DNA from: Leptospira fluminis
Lineage (GTDB): Bacteria > Spirochaetota > Leptospiria > Leptospirales > Leptospiraceae
DNA: 64,000 nt
Direction of reading: 5' to 3'
Assembly: GCF_004771275.1 (NCBI RefSeq)
Contig: NZ_RQEV01000012.1
Coordinates: 248,001-312,000 of the forward strand
Of the stretch, positions 41,002 through 49,741 are shown one piece after another. Made by a program: the position numbers and the translations under genes. Numbering within the stretch: the stretch's first letter is position 1; every line of letters begins with the position of its first letter. Below the pieces are notes generated by a model. That model searched no databases. It was not told where the DNA came from and saw only the letters and a list, made by a program, of their open reading frames with translations.

Positions 41002-41642
41002 TATAACTCCTCGGACTCCGGCGATGATTCGGGCGCACGGATCGTATCCGAACGGGAAAGCCATTTATTCGTTATGGTCGCTCTTCTTTCCGCAGGAAAT
41101 AGGGTCAGCAGATATGTGGTAATGGTCTGTCGCCCGTCCTGTTCCGCATCCTGATCCATCTGGATAAATACGTCAATGATATCCTTGTCCGGCCAGTTGG
41201 TCAGCATCTGGACCGCGTTATCGGGCGGCATGTTCGCCACCTTTTCGGCTAGGACTTTCACAAGTTTGTTCCGGCTGTTTTTTTCGGATTCAGCGGATTT
41301 CAACTCGTTCTCTTTGGCGGTAAGGCCGCGTTTGAGTTCGGAGATTTTTTCCAACTCCGCATCTAGCCTTTCTCTTTCTTTCCGGATATCCTCTTCCTTT
41401 TGGAAAATCTCGTCTCTGTCCTTGGCAAGACGCTCCATCTCTTTTCGGAACTCCAGTTTTTCGAGTTCCGAAGGGGATTCAGAATCCGCATTTACTAGTC
41501 CGGGCTCCTTGCGTAAAAACGGGAAAAATTCCGCCGCGTCTATGATCTGGAAGTAATCGAACGCGAAGAATCCGATCAAAAGCAGAAAGAAAATCAGTAA
41601 AACGAGATAAACGGCTCTCGCTTTATCGGTAAGGCTTGCCAT
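41001..41642 (-). CDS. flbB: FlbB, periplasmic flagellar collar protein
   Basis: A 213-residue protein with one N-terminal membrane helix (~8-32), a long coiled coil (~60-125) and an MgtE-N/FliG-M-like helical repeat (~125-190: LAEKVANMPPDNAVQMLTNW, DKDIIDVFIQMDQDAEQ). The order fliF-G-H-I-J-flbB matches the Borrelia flgB operon, where FlbB is a foundation protein of the spirochaete-specific collar. The low similarity expected for this family leaves some doubt. Confidence 0.8.
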   Translation of the reverse strand: MASLTDKARAVYLVLLIFFLLLIGFFAFDYFQIIDAAEFFPFLRKEPGLVNADSESPSELEKLEFRKEMERLAKDRDEIFQKEEDIRKERERLDAELEKISELKRGLTAKENELKSAESEKNSRNKLVKVLAEKVANMPPDNAVQMLTNWPDKDIIDVFIQMDQDAEQDGRQTITTYLLTLFPAERRATITNKWLSRSDTIRAPESSPESEEL

Positions 41643-41649
41643 AAATTTG

Positions 41650-41928
41650 TTATACCCGAACGTCCAGGCGCGATCCGGAGATCTTTTTCTCCAGTCTTTC
41701 GGCCTTAGTTTCTAAGTCGGTAATTTTTTCGCGGAGGTTAACCATAGAACTGATCGTCGGATCCGCATTTCCCGACTTTTTAATCTCTAAAAAGGGGAGT
41801 TCATTTTTTATAACGCTCGTAAAGTTTTCGGAGTTCAGAAAGTCCCGCATCCTCCGAACCGGAACGCTCGACGCCTCCCGTATCATAGGTAAAAGTCTTC
41901 GGATCCCGTCCAATTTGCTCGATTCCAT
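41650..41928 (-). CDS. Small coiled-coil protein overlapping the fliJ 3' end
   Basis: A 92-residue protein starting at ATG 41928 with GGGGGA six bases upstream; it ends eight bases before flbB. The N-terminal half is basic (LDGIRRLLPMIREASSVPVRR) and the C-terminal 30 residues form heptads (NLREKITDLETKAERLEKKI). It shares 128 bases with fliJ in another frame. Position between fliJ and flbB suggests a flagellar role. No family recognised. Confidence 0.65.
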   Translation of the reverse strand: MESSKLDGIRRLLPMIREASSVPVRRMRDFLNSENFTSVIKNELPFLEIKKSGNADPTISSMVNLREKITDLETKAERLEKKISGSRLDVRV

Positions 41929-42370
41929 CCTGAGTCCCCCTCGTTTTCGAAAAATATCTGCTTAGGAACAGTTCTTCCGACGTTTGCTGTTCCCTTTTCT
42001 TATAATGATGAATGTATTCCGAATAGCGCTTCTCTTTGAGAAGCTCCATGACTTTCTTTTCCTTTCGCGCTTCGTTCACTTCGAGCCTTTTCTTTGCGAT
42101 GGGTTCGTCGAACGTGTGGATCTCTTCCGTCAGTTCGGAGTTCTTCGTTAAAAGTTGACGAATATAAGTCTGTAGGTAGGAGTATTCCCGCAAGTCGTAA
42201 GTCTCCGTGGGCTTGTCGGTAAGGTTCGCGATTTTGGCCTCGTTACTTTCGATTTCGGAACTACGTCGGTTGATTTCCGCAACGAGTTCGGAAAGTTCCT
42301 GCAGCTTTTTTTCTTCGGCGATTTTTTTGAGACGAAGCACGGGTTCGAGCCGGAATCGGAATCTTTTCAT
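41801..42370 (-). CDS. fliJ: FliJ-like flagellar export chaperone
   Basis: A 189-residue coiled-coil protein directly after fliI: MKRFRFRLEPVLRLKKIAEE is the classic FliJ start. FliJ is the central stalk of the export ATPase and escorts chaperones. The usual length is ~145; here the frame runs on ~42 residues, reading through the start of the next gene and ending LSELRKLYERYKK. In Borrelia the gene at this place is called flbA. Confidence 0.85.
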   Translation of the reverse strand: MKRFRFRLEPVLRLKKIAEEKKLQELSELVAEINRRSSEIESNEAKIANLTDKPTETYDLREYSYLQTYIRQLLTKNSELTEEIHTFDEPIAKKRLEVNEARKEKKVMELLKEKRYSEYIHHYKKREQQTSEELFLSRYFSKTRGTQDGIEQIGRDPKTFTYDTGGVERSGSEDAGLSELRKLYERYKK

Positions 42371-42373
42371 CGA

Positions 42374-43738
42374 TTAAAATTCCTCCTCTTCCCGCTCTTC
42401 CCTGAGGATGTCCCGTAAAGAACTCATCGTATTCGGAAACGGGCTTTTTTCCATGAGTTTCTGGCGGAGAAAGGAATCTATCTTCTCCTTTTTCCGAATG
42501 GCCAAATCCACCTTTGCGTCGGAACCTTTCACATAGGCATTTAATAGAATCAATTCCTCCACGGAATTATAAGTGGAGATCAATTCCCGTATCATTCCCG
42601 CTCGCATGAAATGGTCCTCGTCCGTGATGGTCTGCATCACCCTGGAAAGGGAAGCCGGCACGTCTATGGCCGGAAAATGGTTCCTCTCCGCGAGTTTTCT
42701 CGAAAGGACGATATGGCCGTCTATATAACCTCGCACGGCGTCGGCCACCGGATCTTCCATTTCGTCCGTATCCGTTAATATGGTATAGAATCCCGTTATG
42801 CTTCCTCCTGATTTGGAAGTTCCGGATCTTTCCACCAATTTTGCTAGCTTGCTGAAGACGGAAGAACTGAATCCTCTCGTGATCGGAGGTTCGTTGTTCG
42901 AAACGGAAATTTCCCGATTCGCGTGAGCGAAGCGAGTCAAAGAGTCCATCATTAAGTTTACGTGAAGTCCTTTTTCCCGAAAATACTCCGCGACGGAAGT
43001 TGCAAGAAACGCGCAGTTGACTTGTTCCATTTTCGGGGAGTCGGAGGTTGCGGCAAATACGACCGACTTTGCGAGGCCTTCTTTTCCTAAGTCGCGTTCG
43101 ATGAATTCGTTCACCTCACGTCCGCGCTCGCCGACCAAAGCGATGACGTTGATATCCGCATCGGTAAATCGGGCGATCATTCCTAAGAGACTCGATTTAC
43201 CGACCCCCGATCCGGAAAAGATACCCAATCTCTGTCCTCGCCCGACGGTTAAGATTCCGTCGATAGCCCGCACTCCGGTAAGTAGAATGTCCCGTATGAT
43301 GGGGCGATCCAGGGGATTGATGCTTTCTCCTTCGGGGGATTTTTCCTCCGAAGTGATGATGATTCCTTTTTTATCGATCGGTTTGCCGACGCCGTTCAGG
43401 ACTCTTCCTAAAAGTTCGTTTCCGACGGGAACGTTCAGCCGACGTCCGGAAGAAAATACGAAGGCGTCGGGATAAACTCCTTCCACCGGTCCTAGAGGCA
43501 TCAGGGTATATACGTGATTCTCGAAGCCGACGATCTCGCATTGGAGATACCCTTCGATCCCGGCCTTTTCGACGTCCATAATCTCGCCTATCTTGGAATC
43601 CGGAGGGCCTTCCGAATAAATCACATTTCCCGAGACGCGAACCACTCTTCCGGATTTGCGGATCGTTTCCGTCCTGTCCAGGATGAGAAAATATTTAGAA
43701 ATAACGTCTACCTTCTCGTAGAATTTCTTTTCGATCAT
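42374..43738 (-). CDS. fliI: Flagellar export ATPase FliI
   Basis: A 454-residue ATPase related to F1-beta that energises flagellar export. Walker A is FSGSGVGKSSLLGMIARF, the Walker B region is LMMDSLTRFAHANREI, and the hallmark GGSITGFYTILTDTDEMEDPVADAVRGYIDGHIVLSRKLAE is present. Start at ATG 43738 with AAGGA eight bases upstream. fliH usually abuts it, but here 381 bases intervene. Confidence 0.96.
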   Translation of the reverse strand: MIEKKFYEKVDVISKYFLILDRTETIRKSGRVVRVSGNVIYSEGPPDSKIGEIMDVEKAGIEGYLQCEIVGFENHVYTLMPLGPVEGVYPDAFVFSSGRRLNVPVGNELLGRVLNGVGKPIDKKGIIITSEEKSPEGESINPLDRPIIRDILLTGVRAIDGILTVGRGQRLGIFSGSGVGKSSLLGMIARFTDADINVIALVGERGREVNEFIERDLGKEGLAKSVVFAATSDSPKMEQVNCAFLATSVAEYFREKGLHVNLMMDSLTRFAHANREISVSNNEPPITRGFSSSVFSKLAKLVERSGTSKSGGSITGFYTILTDTDEMEDPVADAVRGYIDGHIVLSRKLAERNHFPAIDVPASLSRVMQTITDEDHFMRAGMIRELISTYNSVEELILLNAYVKGSDAKVDLAIRKKEKIDSFLRQKLMEKSPFPNTMSSLRDILREEREEEEF

Positions 43739-44119
43739 TGCCCGGATCCTTGGAACCCGAATGATACCTTCCGAAAAAAAATCTTTCGAGTCAAGTTATA
43801 ATGCGAATATAATGGAATTATGTCGCTTGATAGTCGAAAGGAAAAGGAATTCGAAAGAAGGGAAGGACGATCTTCCTCTCGGCTTGCAGGAGTTCCTACA
43901 AGAAGAAAGCCCGGAAAAAGATTGGCAAAAAAGGGGAAAATCGAGTAGGACGGGCTCTGCTCGGCAGCGACAGAGGGTACCACCGCACCGGCCCCCGCCC
44001 AATGAGGGTGGGGCCCCTTCCGCCCAAAAACCATGTCCCGCAAGAAGAGATTCCCCTTGCCCGATCTCCGGAGTGGGGGATCGGGCAGGAGAGTAGAGAG
44101 AGTGGACGTGAATGGTCGA
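43739..44119. other. 381-base stem-loop-rich spacer between fliH and fliI
   Basis: The only gene-free stretch over 300 bases in the window. Three structures stand out: a near-palindrome CTTGCAGGA-GT-TCCTACAAG (43883-43902), a very GC-rich hairpin (arms 43990-44000 and 44006-44015), and a perfect 9-pair hairpin TGCCCGATC/GATCGGGCA (44058-44066 and 44079-44087). Composition is patchy and unlike the neighbours. Open frames on both strands read as low-complexity (many Pro/Arg/Ser) and I do not accept them. It could be a non-autonomous repeat inserted in the operon, or an mRNA processing or attenuation region. Confidence 0.55.
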
Positions 44120-45043
44120 TTATATCGGCTCCGCATTTCGAATCGCTTCTTCGATTTCCTTGAGCTGGGTGGAGATGCGCGCGTCGATGGCGCCCACGTC
44201 GGTCTCTATGATGACTCCGCCTCGGTCCACCCTCGAGTCTTCGTAGATATTTACCTTACGGAGAGACTCCATCAGCTTGATGAGTTCGTCCTTGTGAGCC
44301 GTTGTGATTTCCAGATCCGCAAAGTTCACGCGGATGTCCACGCGATCCCGGTCCTTGATCCGTTTTAAGGCTTCTCGTATGTTATTCAGTACGATTTCCT
44401 TACGTTCGATGATTTCGTCTTTGATGATCTTGCGCGCGATGATGAGGATCATCTCGACCATCTGTTTTTCCGAGGCCTGGATCAGTTCCGCACGAATGTC
44501 GATCGCCTTTCCTACGATGGTTCCCAAACGGTCGATCAGTCGTCGGACTTCTCCTTGTCCTTTTCGGAATCCCACTTCCCGTCCGGCTTCGAACCCTTTT
44601 AGGTAGGCCTCGTGTTCGATCTCGGCCGTTTTCATTTCGGCCTCTTTGATCATCCGTTCGGATTCCATTTTGGCCCGTTCTAGGATCTGCTCCGCCTTGG
44701 CCTTTCCGGAATCCTCGTCCAGTTTGATTTTTTCTTTGGAGTCCTGGATCATCTGGAAGGCTTTCTTTCTGCCTTCCTCTTCGATTTCCTCCGCTTTGCG
44801 GCGGGAATCTTCCAGCATTTTCTTGATGCTTTCTTCGGTCTCTTCTTTGTACCTATTCAGCTCGGCTTCGATCTCTTCGATCGAAGGGCCTTGGTACTGC
44901 TCGATGATGTTTCCTTCCTGGTCGACTTCGAATTCTTCCGCGTCTTCGTCCCTGTGGAATTTCTTGTACTTATCCGGAATTTGAAGCTCGACCTGGTCCT
45001 GCATGTCGGCAATCTGGATGGGTTTAAAGACGAGTTTGGCCAT
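44120..45043 (-). CDS. fliH: FliH, regulator of the flagellar export ATPase
   Basis: A 307-residue protein. The first ~70 residues are acidic and spirochaete-like; ~70-165 is a long Glu/Lys/Arg coiled coil (EEIEEEGRKKAFQMIQDSKE). The C-terminal FliH domain has VEMILIIARKIIKDEIIERKEIVLNNIREALKRI and GGVIIETDVGAIDARISTQLKEIEEAI. FliH holds FliI dimers and links them to the C-ring. It starts two bases upstream-side of the fliG stop, so coupling is likely. Confidence 0.92.
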   Translation of the reverse strand: MAKLVFKPIQIADMQDQVELQIPDKYKKFHRDEDAEEFEVDQEGNIIEQYQGPSIEEIEAELNRYKEETEESIKKMLEDSRRKAEEIEEEGRKKAFQMIQDSKEKIKLDEDSGKAKAEQILERAKMESERMIKEAEMKTAEIEHEAYLKGFEAGREVGFRKGQGEVRRLIDRLGTIVGKAIDIRAELIQASEKQMVEMILIIARKIIKDEIIERKEIVLNNIREALKRIKDRDRVDIRVNFADLEITTAHKDELIKLMESLRKVNIYEDSRVDRGGVIIETDVGAIDARISTQLKEIEEAIRNAEPI

Positions 45044-45044
45044 A

Positions 45045-46013
45045 TCAGACGTTTCTCCGGAACTTGATTCTTCCCGATTCTACCGCATCCTTGAAAATTT
45101 CAAGAATACCGTTCTGGGCGGTTTCGATTTCCGCTAAGGAAATCGGTCCCATGGAATCTTCTTCTAATCTGACGATAGAGGATAGGGAAGGTTCCATTCT
45201 TTCCAGAAGCTCCGCCCTGGTTTCCGGCTCCGTTCCCTTGAAGGCCACTGCGATCACAATCGGGTGGACCGGGGAAAAGAATCGATTCAGGCTTTCTCGG
45301 TTCAGCTCCAGGAAGTCCTCCATCCGGAAGAAGTGTTCGTTTATATTTTCGGCAAACTCGGGGCTCTTTTCGCGTATCCGTGTGAATAATTTCCGGGAAT
45401 CTTGGGGATCCATTTTGCCCAATAAATCGGCAGCCCTTTTTCCGATTTTTTCGCTTGTTGTCGACCGGAATCCAGGTCGCTTGATCGCCTCTCTTTTGAA
45501 TCTGAGAAATCGCTCTAATGCGTCCCTGGCCGCTTCCGACGACGGGTCCAGCTCCCGGATCTGCAGAAGAATCTCTTCCTGCATGGATTCGGGGAATTCC
45601 TCCAGCACTCTCGCGGAAACTTCCGGGTTTGCGTAGCATAAGATGCATGCGATTCTGGAACTCTCCTCTCCTGCAACGATTCGGGAAAGTTCTTCCCGGG
45701 TGCAGTTCTTGAGCTCCTCTATCCAATCGGGTTCCGACGGGGAATCCTCTCTCAGGATGGATTCCAGTTCCTGGATGAGAGTCATGGTCTCAAGGTCCAT
45801 CGACTCCCGAGGAGTGGAAGAGAGACCTTTTAGGAAGGCTCCGAGTAGCTCTCTTTCTTCTTTCGCTTCCAGCTTACCGCTCTTGTGAAAACTTTCCAAG
45901 AGGCGGCTGGTGTCCTGCGGACCTAGGTGTCTGAATACTTCCGGAGGAAGGTGCTCCCCCAAGACTCGGAGGAGGCGACCCGCCCGGTTTTTATTTCCGG
46001 ACAGGGATTCCAT
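45045..46013 (-). CDS. fliG: Divergent FliG-type motor switch protein
   Basis: A 322-residue protein in the fliG position, overlapping fliF by one base. The middle domain keeps VAGEESSRIACILCYANPEVSARVL in place of the EHPQ region. The C-terminal domain aligns without gaps to E. coli FliG over its torque helix: AFKGTEPETRAELLERMEPS against ALKGAEQPLREKFLRNMSQR, ending GPIS against GPVR. Of the charged torque residues only the K264 equivalent remains; R281, D288 and R297 equivalents are Ser, Leu and Ser, and D289 is Glu. Spirochaetes carry more than one FliG, so this may be the non-torque or specialised paralogue. Confidence 0.85.
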   Translation of the reverse strand: MESLSGNKNRAGRLLRVLGEHLPPEVFRHLGPQDTSRLLESFHKSGKLEAKEERELLGAFLKGLSSTPRESMDLETMTLIQELESILREDSPSEPDWIEELKNCTREELSRIVAGEESSRIACILCYANPEVSARVLEEFPESMQEEILLQIRELDPSSEAARDALERFLRFKREAIKRPGFRSTTSEKIGKRAADLLGKMDPQDSRKLFTRIREKSPEFAENINEHFFRMEDFLELNRESLNRFFSPVHPIVIAVAFKGTEPETRAELLERMEPSLSSIVRLEEDSMGPISLAEIETAQNGILEIFKDAVESGRIKFRRNV

Positions 46014-47713
46014 TAGGTTGCTTCCTCTTCAGAGAGCCAGGTCCGGAGAAGTTGAGCGACTTCTTCCGGTTTTTCCTTGGCTAGATTGATCGCGTTTTCA
46101 AGCAACTCTCTCCTCAGTTTTTCATCGAGTGAAAGTTCGACTTCTGCGCTGCCGTCGTCCATGACTCGGAGGGCGGCTTCCCGCATCATTTGTTGCATTG
46201 CCGCCAGCTCTTCCTCGCGGAGTCTGCGACGTCTTGCGATCTCTTTTTTGATCGCTCTGTAGATCAGGATCGTCAGGATCAGGAAGAGAACGATGACGAG
46301 GGATGCGATGACCATTTGTCGGATCGCTTTTTGTTTTCTGAGTTCCTCGTCTTCGGCCGCGAATTGCGCGGTTCTGTCTTTCGGAATGCTGATGACGGAG
46401 ATCATGTCTCCTCTCGCCTTGTCGATCCCGACTGCAGCCTCGAGGTTTTTGCGGATGGTCCTAAGGTCGTCGTCGGAAACCGGAATATAGGTACGGTCGT
46501 AACCGGTCCCGTCCTCTTTTTCCTTTTTGGTCCATTGTCCGTCGATGACTACGGAGAGGTTTACTTTTTCGATTTTCCAGGGTTGCTTTTGCACTTCGCT
46601 TACCCTGCGATTAAACTCGTAGTTGTTGATGTTTTCGGTCTTTTTGTATTCGGCCTTTTGATAGTCGGTATCCTTATAGCCCGGAGGAAGGTTCGGTTCC
46701 GTTCCGGCGGGTCCGTCCGGAGTGAAGCCTCTTCCGTTAAATTGCTCGCTGGTTTCCTTGGAAGAGACTTTTAGGCTGTATCCGTCTACGATTTTGAGTT
46801 CGGAATAAGGCGTGTTTGGGTCGTCCGGCCTTTCTACGACGGGGGTTACCGTATTGTCTTTGTAGGACTCCTTGTCCCAATTCAACATATATTCGAATCG
46901 CGTAATGTCGACTCTGTCTTCTCCGCCCAAATACCAGCGAAGCGTATTGCGAACGTCTATGAGTCTTTGGATCCTCTGTTCTTCTTGGATCCTTAATTTT
47001 TCCTGCACGACCCTGAGTTCTAATCTCTCTTTTTCGAGATCCTCTTCGAAATCGGAAATGATCTTACCGTCCGCGTCCGCCACCACTACGTTTTCGGGTT
47101 TAAGTTTGGGAACGGCCCGGGAAACCAGGTTTACGATTCCTTTGACTTCTTTTTTCGAAATACCGTCCACTCCGGGAATAAAATGGAGAATGACGGAGGC
47201 TTTTACGGGAGATGCGTTAGAGCTGAACAGTTCCTCTTCGGGAATGGCTATGTTGACGAAAGCCTTGTCGACGGGGCGAAGGGTCATGAGGGATTGCTCT
47301 ATGGCTCCCTTTAAGGCCCTGTACTTTTTTATATCCTTGTCGAACTGCGTTTCCGTGAATTTCTCCACGTTGAACAACTCCCAGCCTTGCACTCCGGCGG
47401 GGATCAGGTTCTCTTGCGCCAGTTTGGTGATGATTTCCTGTCTTTGCTCCGGATCCACACTGATCACGCTGGTATCGGACGTGCCGTACTGGTATCCCAT
47501 GGAATCCAGTTTTTTGGTCACTTCCGCGAAATCTTTGGAAGTAAGGTCCTTGAACAGGATGATCCGGTTCTTTTGGGAAGAAACCGTTGCCAGGAGGCCG
47601 ATCGCCACGAGAACGGTGAGCGCGACTCCTCCTAAGATCAATTTTTTGGTCATATCCAAGGAACCGAAGAATTCCTTGATATTATTCAGAATCTTTTGCA
47701 ACTGCTCGGGCAT
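46013..47713 (-). CDS. fliF: Flagellar MS-ring protein FliF
   Basis: The 566-residue inner-membrane ring on which the rotor is built. It has two membrane helices (~24-45 and ~465-488) flanking a periplasmic region with the ring-building motifs [26 protein letters not shown]-like [20 protein letters not shown], and [21 protein letters not shown]. The cytoplasmic tail ([17 protein letters not shown]) is the FliG-binding helix. First gene of its operon; AAGGA precedes the ATG. Confidence 0.96.
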   Translation of the reverse strand: MPEQLQKILNNIKEFFGSLDMTKKLILGGVALTVLVAIGLLATVSSQKNRIILFKDLTSKDFAEVTKKLDSMGYQYGTSDTSVISVDPEQRQEIITKLAQENLIPAGVQGWELFNVEKFTETQFDKDIKKYRALKGAIEQSLMTLRPVDKAFVNIAIPEEELFSSNASPVKASVILHFIPGVDGISKKEVKGIVNLVSRAVPKLKPENVVVADADGKIISDFEEDLEKERLELRVVQEKLRIQEEQRIQRLIDVRNTLRWYLGGEDRVDITRFEYMLNWDKESYKDNTVTPVVERPDDPNTPYSELKIVDGYSLKVSSKETSEQFNGRGFTPDGPAGTEPNLPPGYKDTDYQKAEYKKTENINNYEFNRRVSEVQKQPWKIEKVNLSVVIDGQWTKKEKEDGTGYDRTYIPVSDDDLRTIRKNLEAAVGIDKARGDMISVISIPKDRTAQFAAEDEELRKQKAIRQMVIASLVIVLFLILTILIYRAIKKEIARRRRLREEELAAMQQMMREAALRVMDDGSAEVELSLDEKLRRELLENAINLAKEKPEEVAQLLRTWLSEEEAT

Positions 47714-47742
47714 ATTCCTTCACCACCGACAAGATACGGGAC

Positions 47743-47770
47743 ATAATAGATTTTCGGAAACAAAGTACAA
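47743..47770 (-). promoter_or_regulatory. Sigma-70-like promoter of the fliF operon
   Basis: On the minus strand TTGTAC (47765-47770), 16 bases, TATTAT (47743-47748), ending about 30 bases before the fliF ATG. An AT-rich tract (47774-47810) upstream could act as an UP element. The match suggests the housekeeping sigma factor drives this operon. Confidence 0.6.
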
Positions 47771-47889
47771 TCCCTTTTTAAAAAAACTTTAGAAATTTTT
47801 TTTATTACGCAGCGGATGTTTAGTATGTCTTTCGGAAAGCCCTTCCGAGGATGACTTGTCCGCATGAAAGCGTATGAGAATCTTAGGAA

Positions 47890-48621
47890 ATGCGCCCGAT
47901 TCCGATTTTGGAAGATCCTATTCTTTCGTTCGAAGAGGCAAAAGCCCTGAACGGATATTTCTCGGAGATGCTTTCGGAGTCTAGACGTAGAAAAATAGAG
48001 GAAGTTCTTTCGTTTCGTACGAAGTACTTAACAATTGTGTTGGAAGACGTATTCCAACCTTTTAATGCTAGTGCGACTTTGAGAACCTCTGAATGTCTAG
48101 GGTTAAGCGACGTTTATGTGGTCGAGAATCGTAACTCGTACAAACCGAATTCCGGAGTCGCGATGGGAGCCCAAAAATGGCTTCGGATCCATAAGTATCA
48201 AGATAAAAACGAGGATAATACTTCGGCTTGTCTCGGGGAATTAAAATCGGCCGGATATAGGATCGTGGCCACTTCCCCTAGAGACGGCGAAGGGCTCCGT
48301 TCTCTGGAGGACCTCCCGCTAGATAGGCCGACTGCGTTGCTGATCGGAGCGGAGGAGATCGGACTTTCGGAGCGGGCCTTGGCTCAAGCCGATCTGCATC
48401 TGAAACTGCCTATGTACGGATTTACGGAAAGCTATAATCTTTCGGTTACGGTGGCGATCGTCCTATCCAATCTTCTACCTCGAATCCGGGCCGTTTCGGA
48501 AGATTGGCGTCTTTCCGAGGAGGATACGGCGCATCTTCGGAATTTCTTGTATAAAAAAACCATTAATAATGGTCCGGTAATAGAATCCGAATTTTTACGA
48601 AGAAGGCGACGTCCGATCTAA
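47890..48621 (+). CDS. trmH: SpoU/TrmH-type tRNA 2'-O-ribose methyltransferase
   Basis: A 243-residue SPOUT methyltransferase, likely modifying G18 of tRNA. The three motifs are clear: NASATLRTSECLG with the catalytic Arg, ALLIGAEEIGLSERAL, and LPMYGFTESYNLSVTVAIVL, which form the SAM-binding knot. The C-terminal Arg-rich tail (FLRRRRRPI) suits RNA binding. The closest subfamily is TrmH, but a 23S rRNA methyltransferase cannot be excluded. Divergent from the fliF operon. Confidence 0.87.
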   Translation: MRPIPILEDPILSFEEAKALNGYFSEMLSESRRRKIEEVLSFRTKYLTIVLEDVFQPFNASATLRTSECLGLSDVYVVENRNSYKPNSGVAMGAQKWLRIHKYQDKNEDNTSACLGELKSAGYRIVATSPRDGEGLRSLEDLPLDRPTALLIGAEEIGLSERALAQADLHLKLPMYGFTESYNLSVTVAIVLSNLLPRIRAVSEDWRLSEEDTAHLRNFLYKKTINNGPVIESEFLRRRRRPI

Positions 48622-48628
48622 GACTCGA

Positions 48629-49741
48629 TCAGTAGAGCAATCCGGATCCTGAAAAGAAGAATTGGAGCAGTTTTCTCATTTGGGTTCCGGAAATTCCGGC
48701 TCCCAAATATTCTCCGTCCACCCAAATCTCGAAATGCAAGTGCGTGTTTTCGTCCGTGCCTTTGGCTTCCCCTATCAGTCCGGAATTGCCGGCGGTACCG
48801 ATCGTTTCTCCCGCTTTCACTCTCGAGCCTTCCTTTAATCCCGCTTTTATCGAGGAAAGGTGATTGAAGGAAGTCATCACTCCGTTTCCGTGATCGATCC
48901 AGATCTGCCTTCCGCCGAAGTCCTTTTCCACATAGGTTACTCCGTTTTTCTGGGCCTGAGAACTATGATACTGATATTCGGGTAGAGTCATGGGGGAATA
49001 TTCCACGTCCGCTCTTACGATCGTTCCATCCGCGGGGGCAACGAGCGGATCCGAGAACTTGAGATTACGAACGGTGCCGTCTTTTTCCTTTTTATAATAG
49101 ATATCCAACCCTTTGTGCACTCCGTTTCTATAATCCCGCGGAGCGCCCGGGAGTTGGAAATCCTTTTGAGGTAGGACTCCTCCGATAACCGGATAGAGAT
49201 AGCCGGTTACACGTTTGGGAACGGAATTCAAACAAGTGTCGTTTAACAAAATCCTGAATTCGCTGACGACCGAGCTTTTATCCTCGTTCTTAGGAAAAAA
49301 GATACGCACAACGGAAGCGTCCATAGGCGGAATTCGATGGAAATTGTTCAGTTCCACTCGATCGTTTTTCAGAATCGTCTTCCAGGATTCCTGGTACAAT
49401 ACCTGTACCTCGTATTCGGATACCGATCTTTTTCCCCGAAAAACGGGAACCACCAGTTCGATTCCGTTTATCAGGCGTTTGGTGCCGAAATCCACGATGA
49501 TCCAATCCGGTTTCGTGCTGGACGCGGAATACCAATGCGTTTGCGGATTGGTATCGAAAAGATTGAAGGCACCGTATTCCTCGTCAAAGGAAGAAGATAC
49601 GGAATAGGAAAACGGTGCGACCGTCAATTTTCCGAAATCAAGATAATCCACTTCCGAACCCAAGGATCCGTACGTTTTGGGTGCGGATAGGACGGAGAAA
49701 GTTGCGGCGATTACTAGGAAAAAAAAGAATCGGAATCTCAT
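48629..49741 (-). CDS. Exported M23 peptidase with discoidin-like domain
   Basis: A 370-residue protein with a signal peptide ([21 protein letters not shown]). An F5/8C (discoidin) carbohydrate-binding-like domain spans ~35-160 ([39 protein letters not shown]). The C-terminal LytM/M23 zinc peptidase has intact ligands HKGLD and HLHFEIW, with NHLSS and [12 protein letters not shown]. It probably cuts peptidoglycan peptides in the periplasm. The start overlaps the neuB stop by four bases. Confidence 0.88.
   Translation of the reverse strand: MRFRFFFFLVIAATFSVLSAPKTYGSLGSEVDYLDFGKLTVAPFSYSVSSSFDEEYGAFNLFDTNPQTHWYSASSTKPDWIIVDFGTKRLINGIELVVPVFRGKRSVSEYEVQVLYQESWKTILKNDRVELNNFHRIPPMDASVVRIFFPKNEDKSSVVSEFRILLNDTCLNSVPKRVTGYLYPVIGGVLPQKDFQLPGAPRDYRNGVHKGLDIYYKKEKDGTVRNLKFSDPLVAPADGTIVRADVEYSPMTLPEYQYHSSQAQKNGVTYVEKDFGGRQIWIDHGNGVMTSFNHLSSIKAGLKEGSRVKAGETIGTAGNSGLIGEAKGTDENTHLHFEIWVDGEYLGAGISGTQMRKLLQFFFSGSGLLY

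Noticed and set aside
43735..44136. A 133-codon minus-strand frame, and a 111-codon plus-strand frame at 43761-44096, in the fliH-fliI spacer
   Set aside because: Both are low-complexity (Pro, Arg, Ser), overlap each other, lack a Shine-Dalgarno, and the minus one runs into fliI. The GC-rich hairpins explain the lack of stops.
45100..45726. A 208-codon minus-strand frame inside fliG
   Set aside because: An out-of-frame reading of fliG. I considered whether fliG might be frameshifted, but the fliG frame is intact and aligns with the family throughout.
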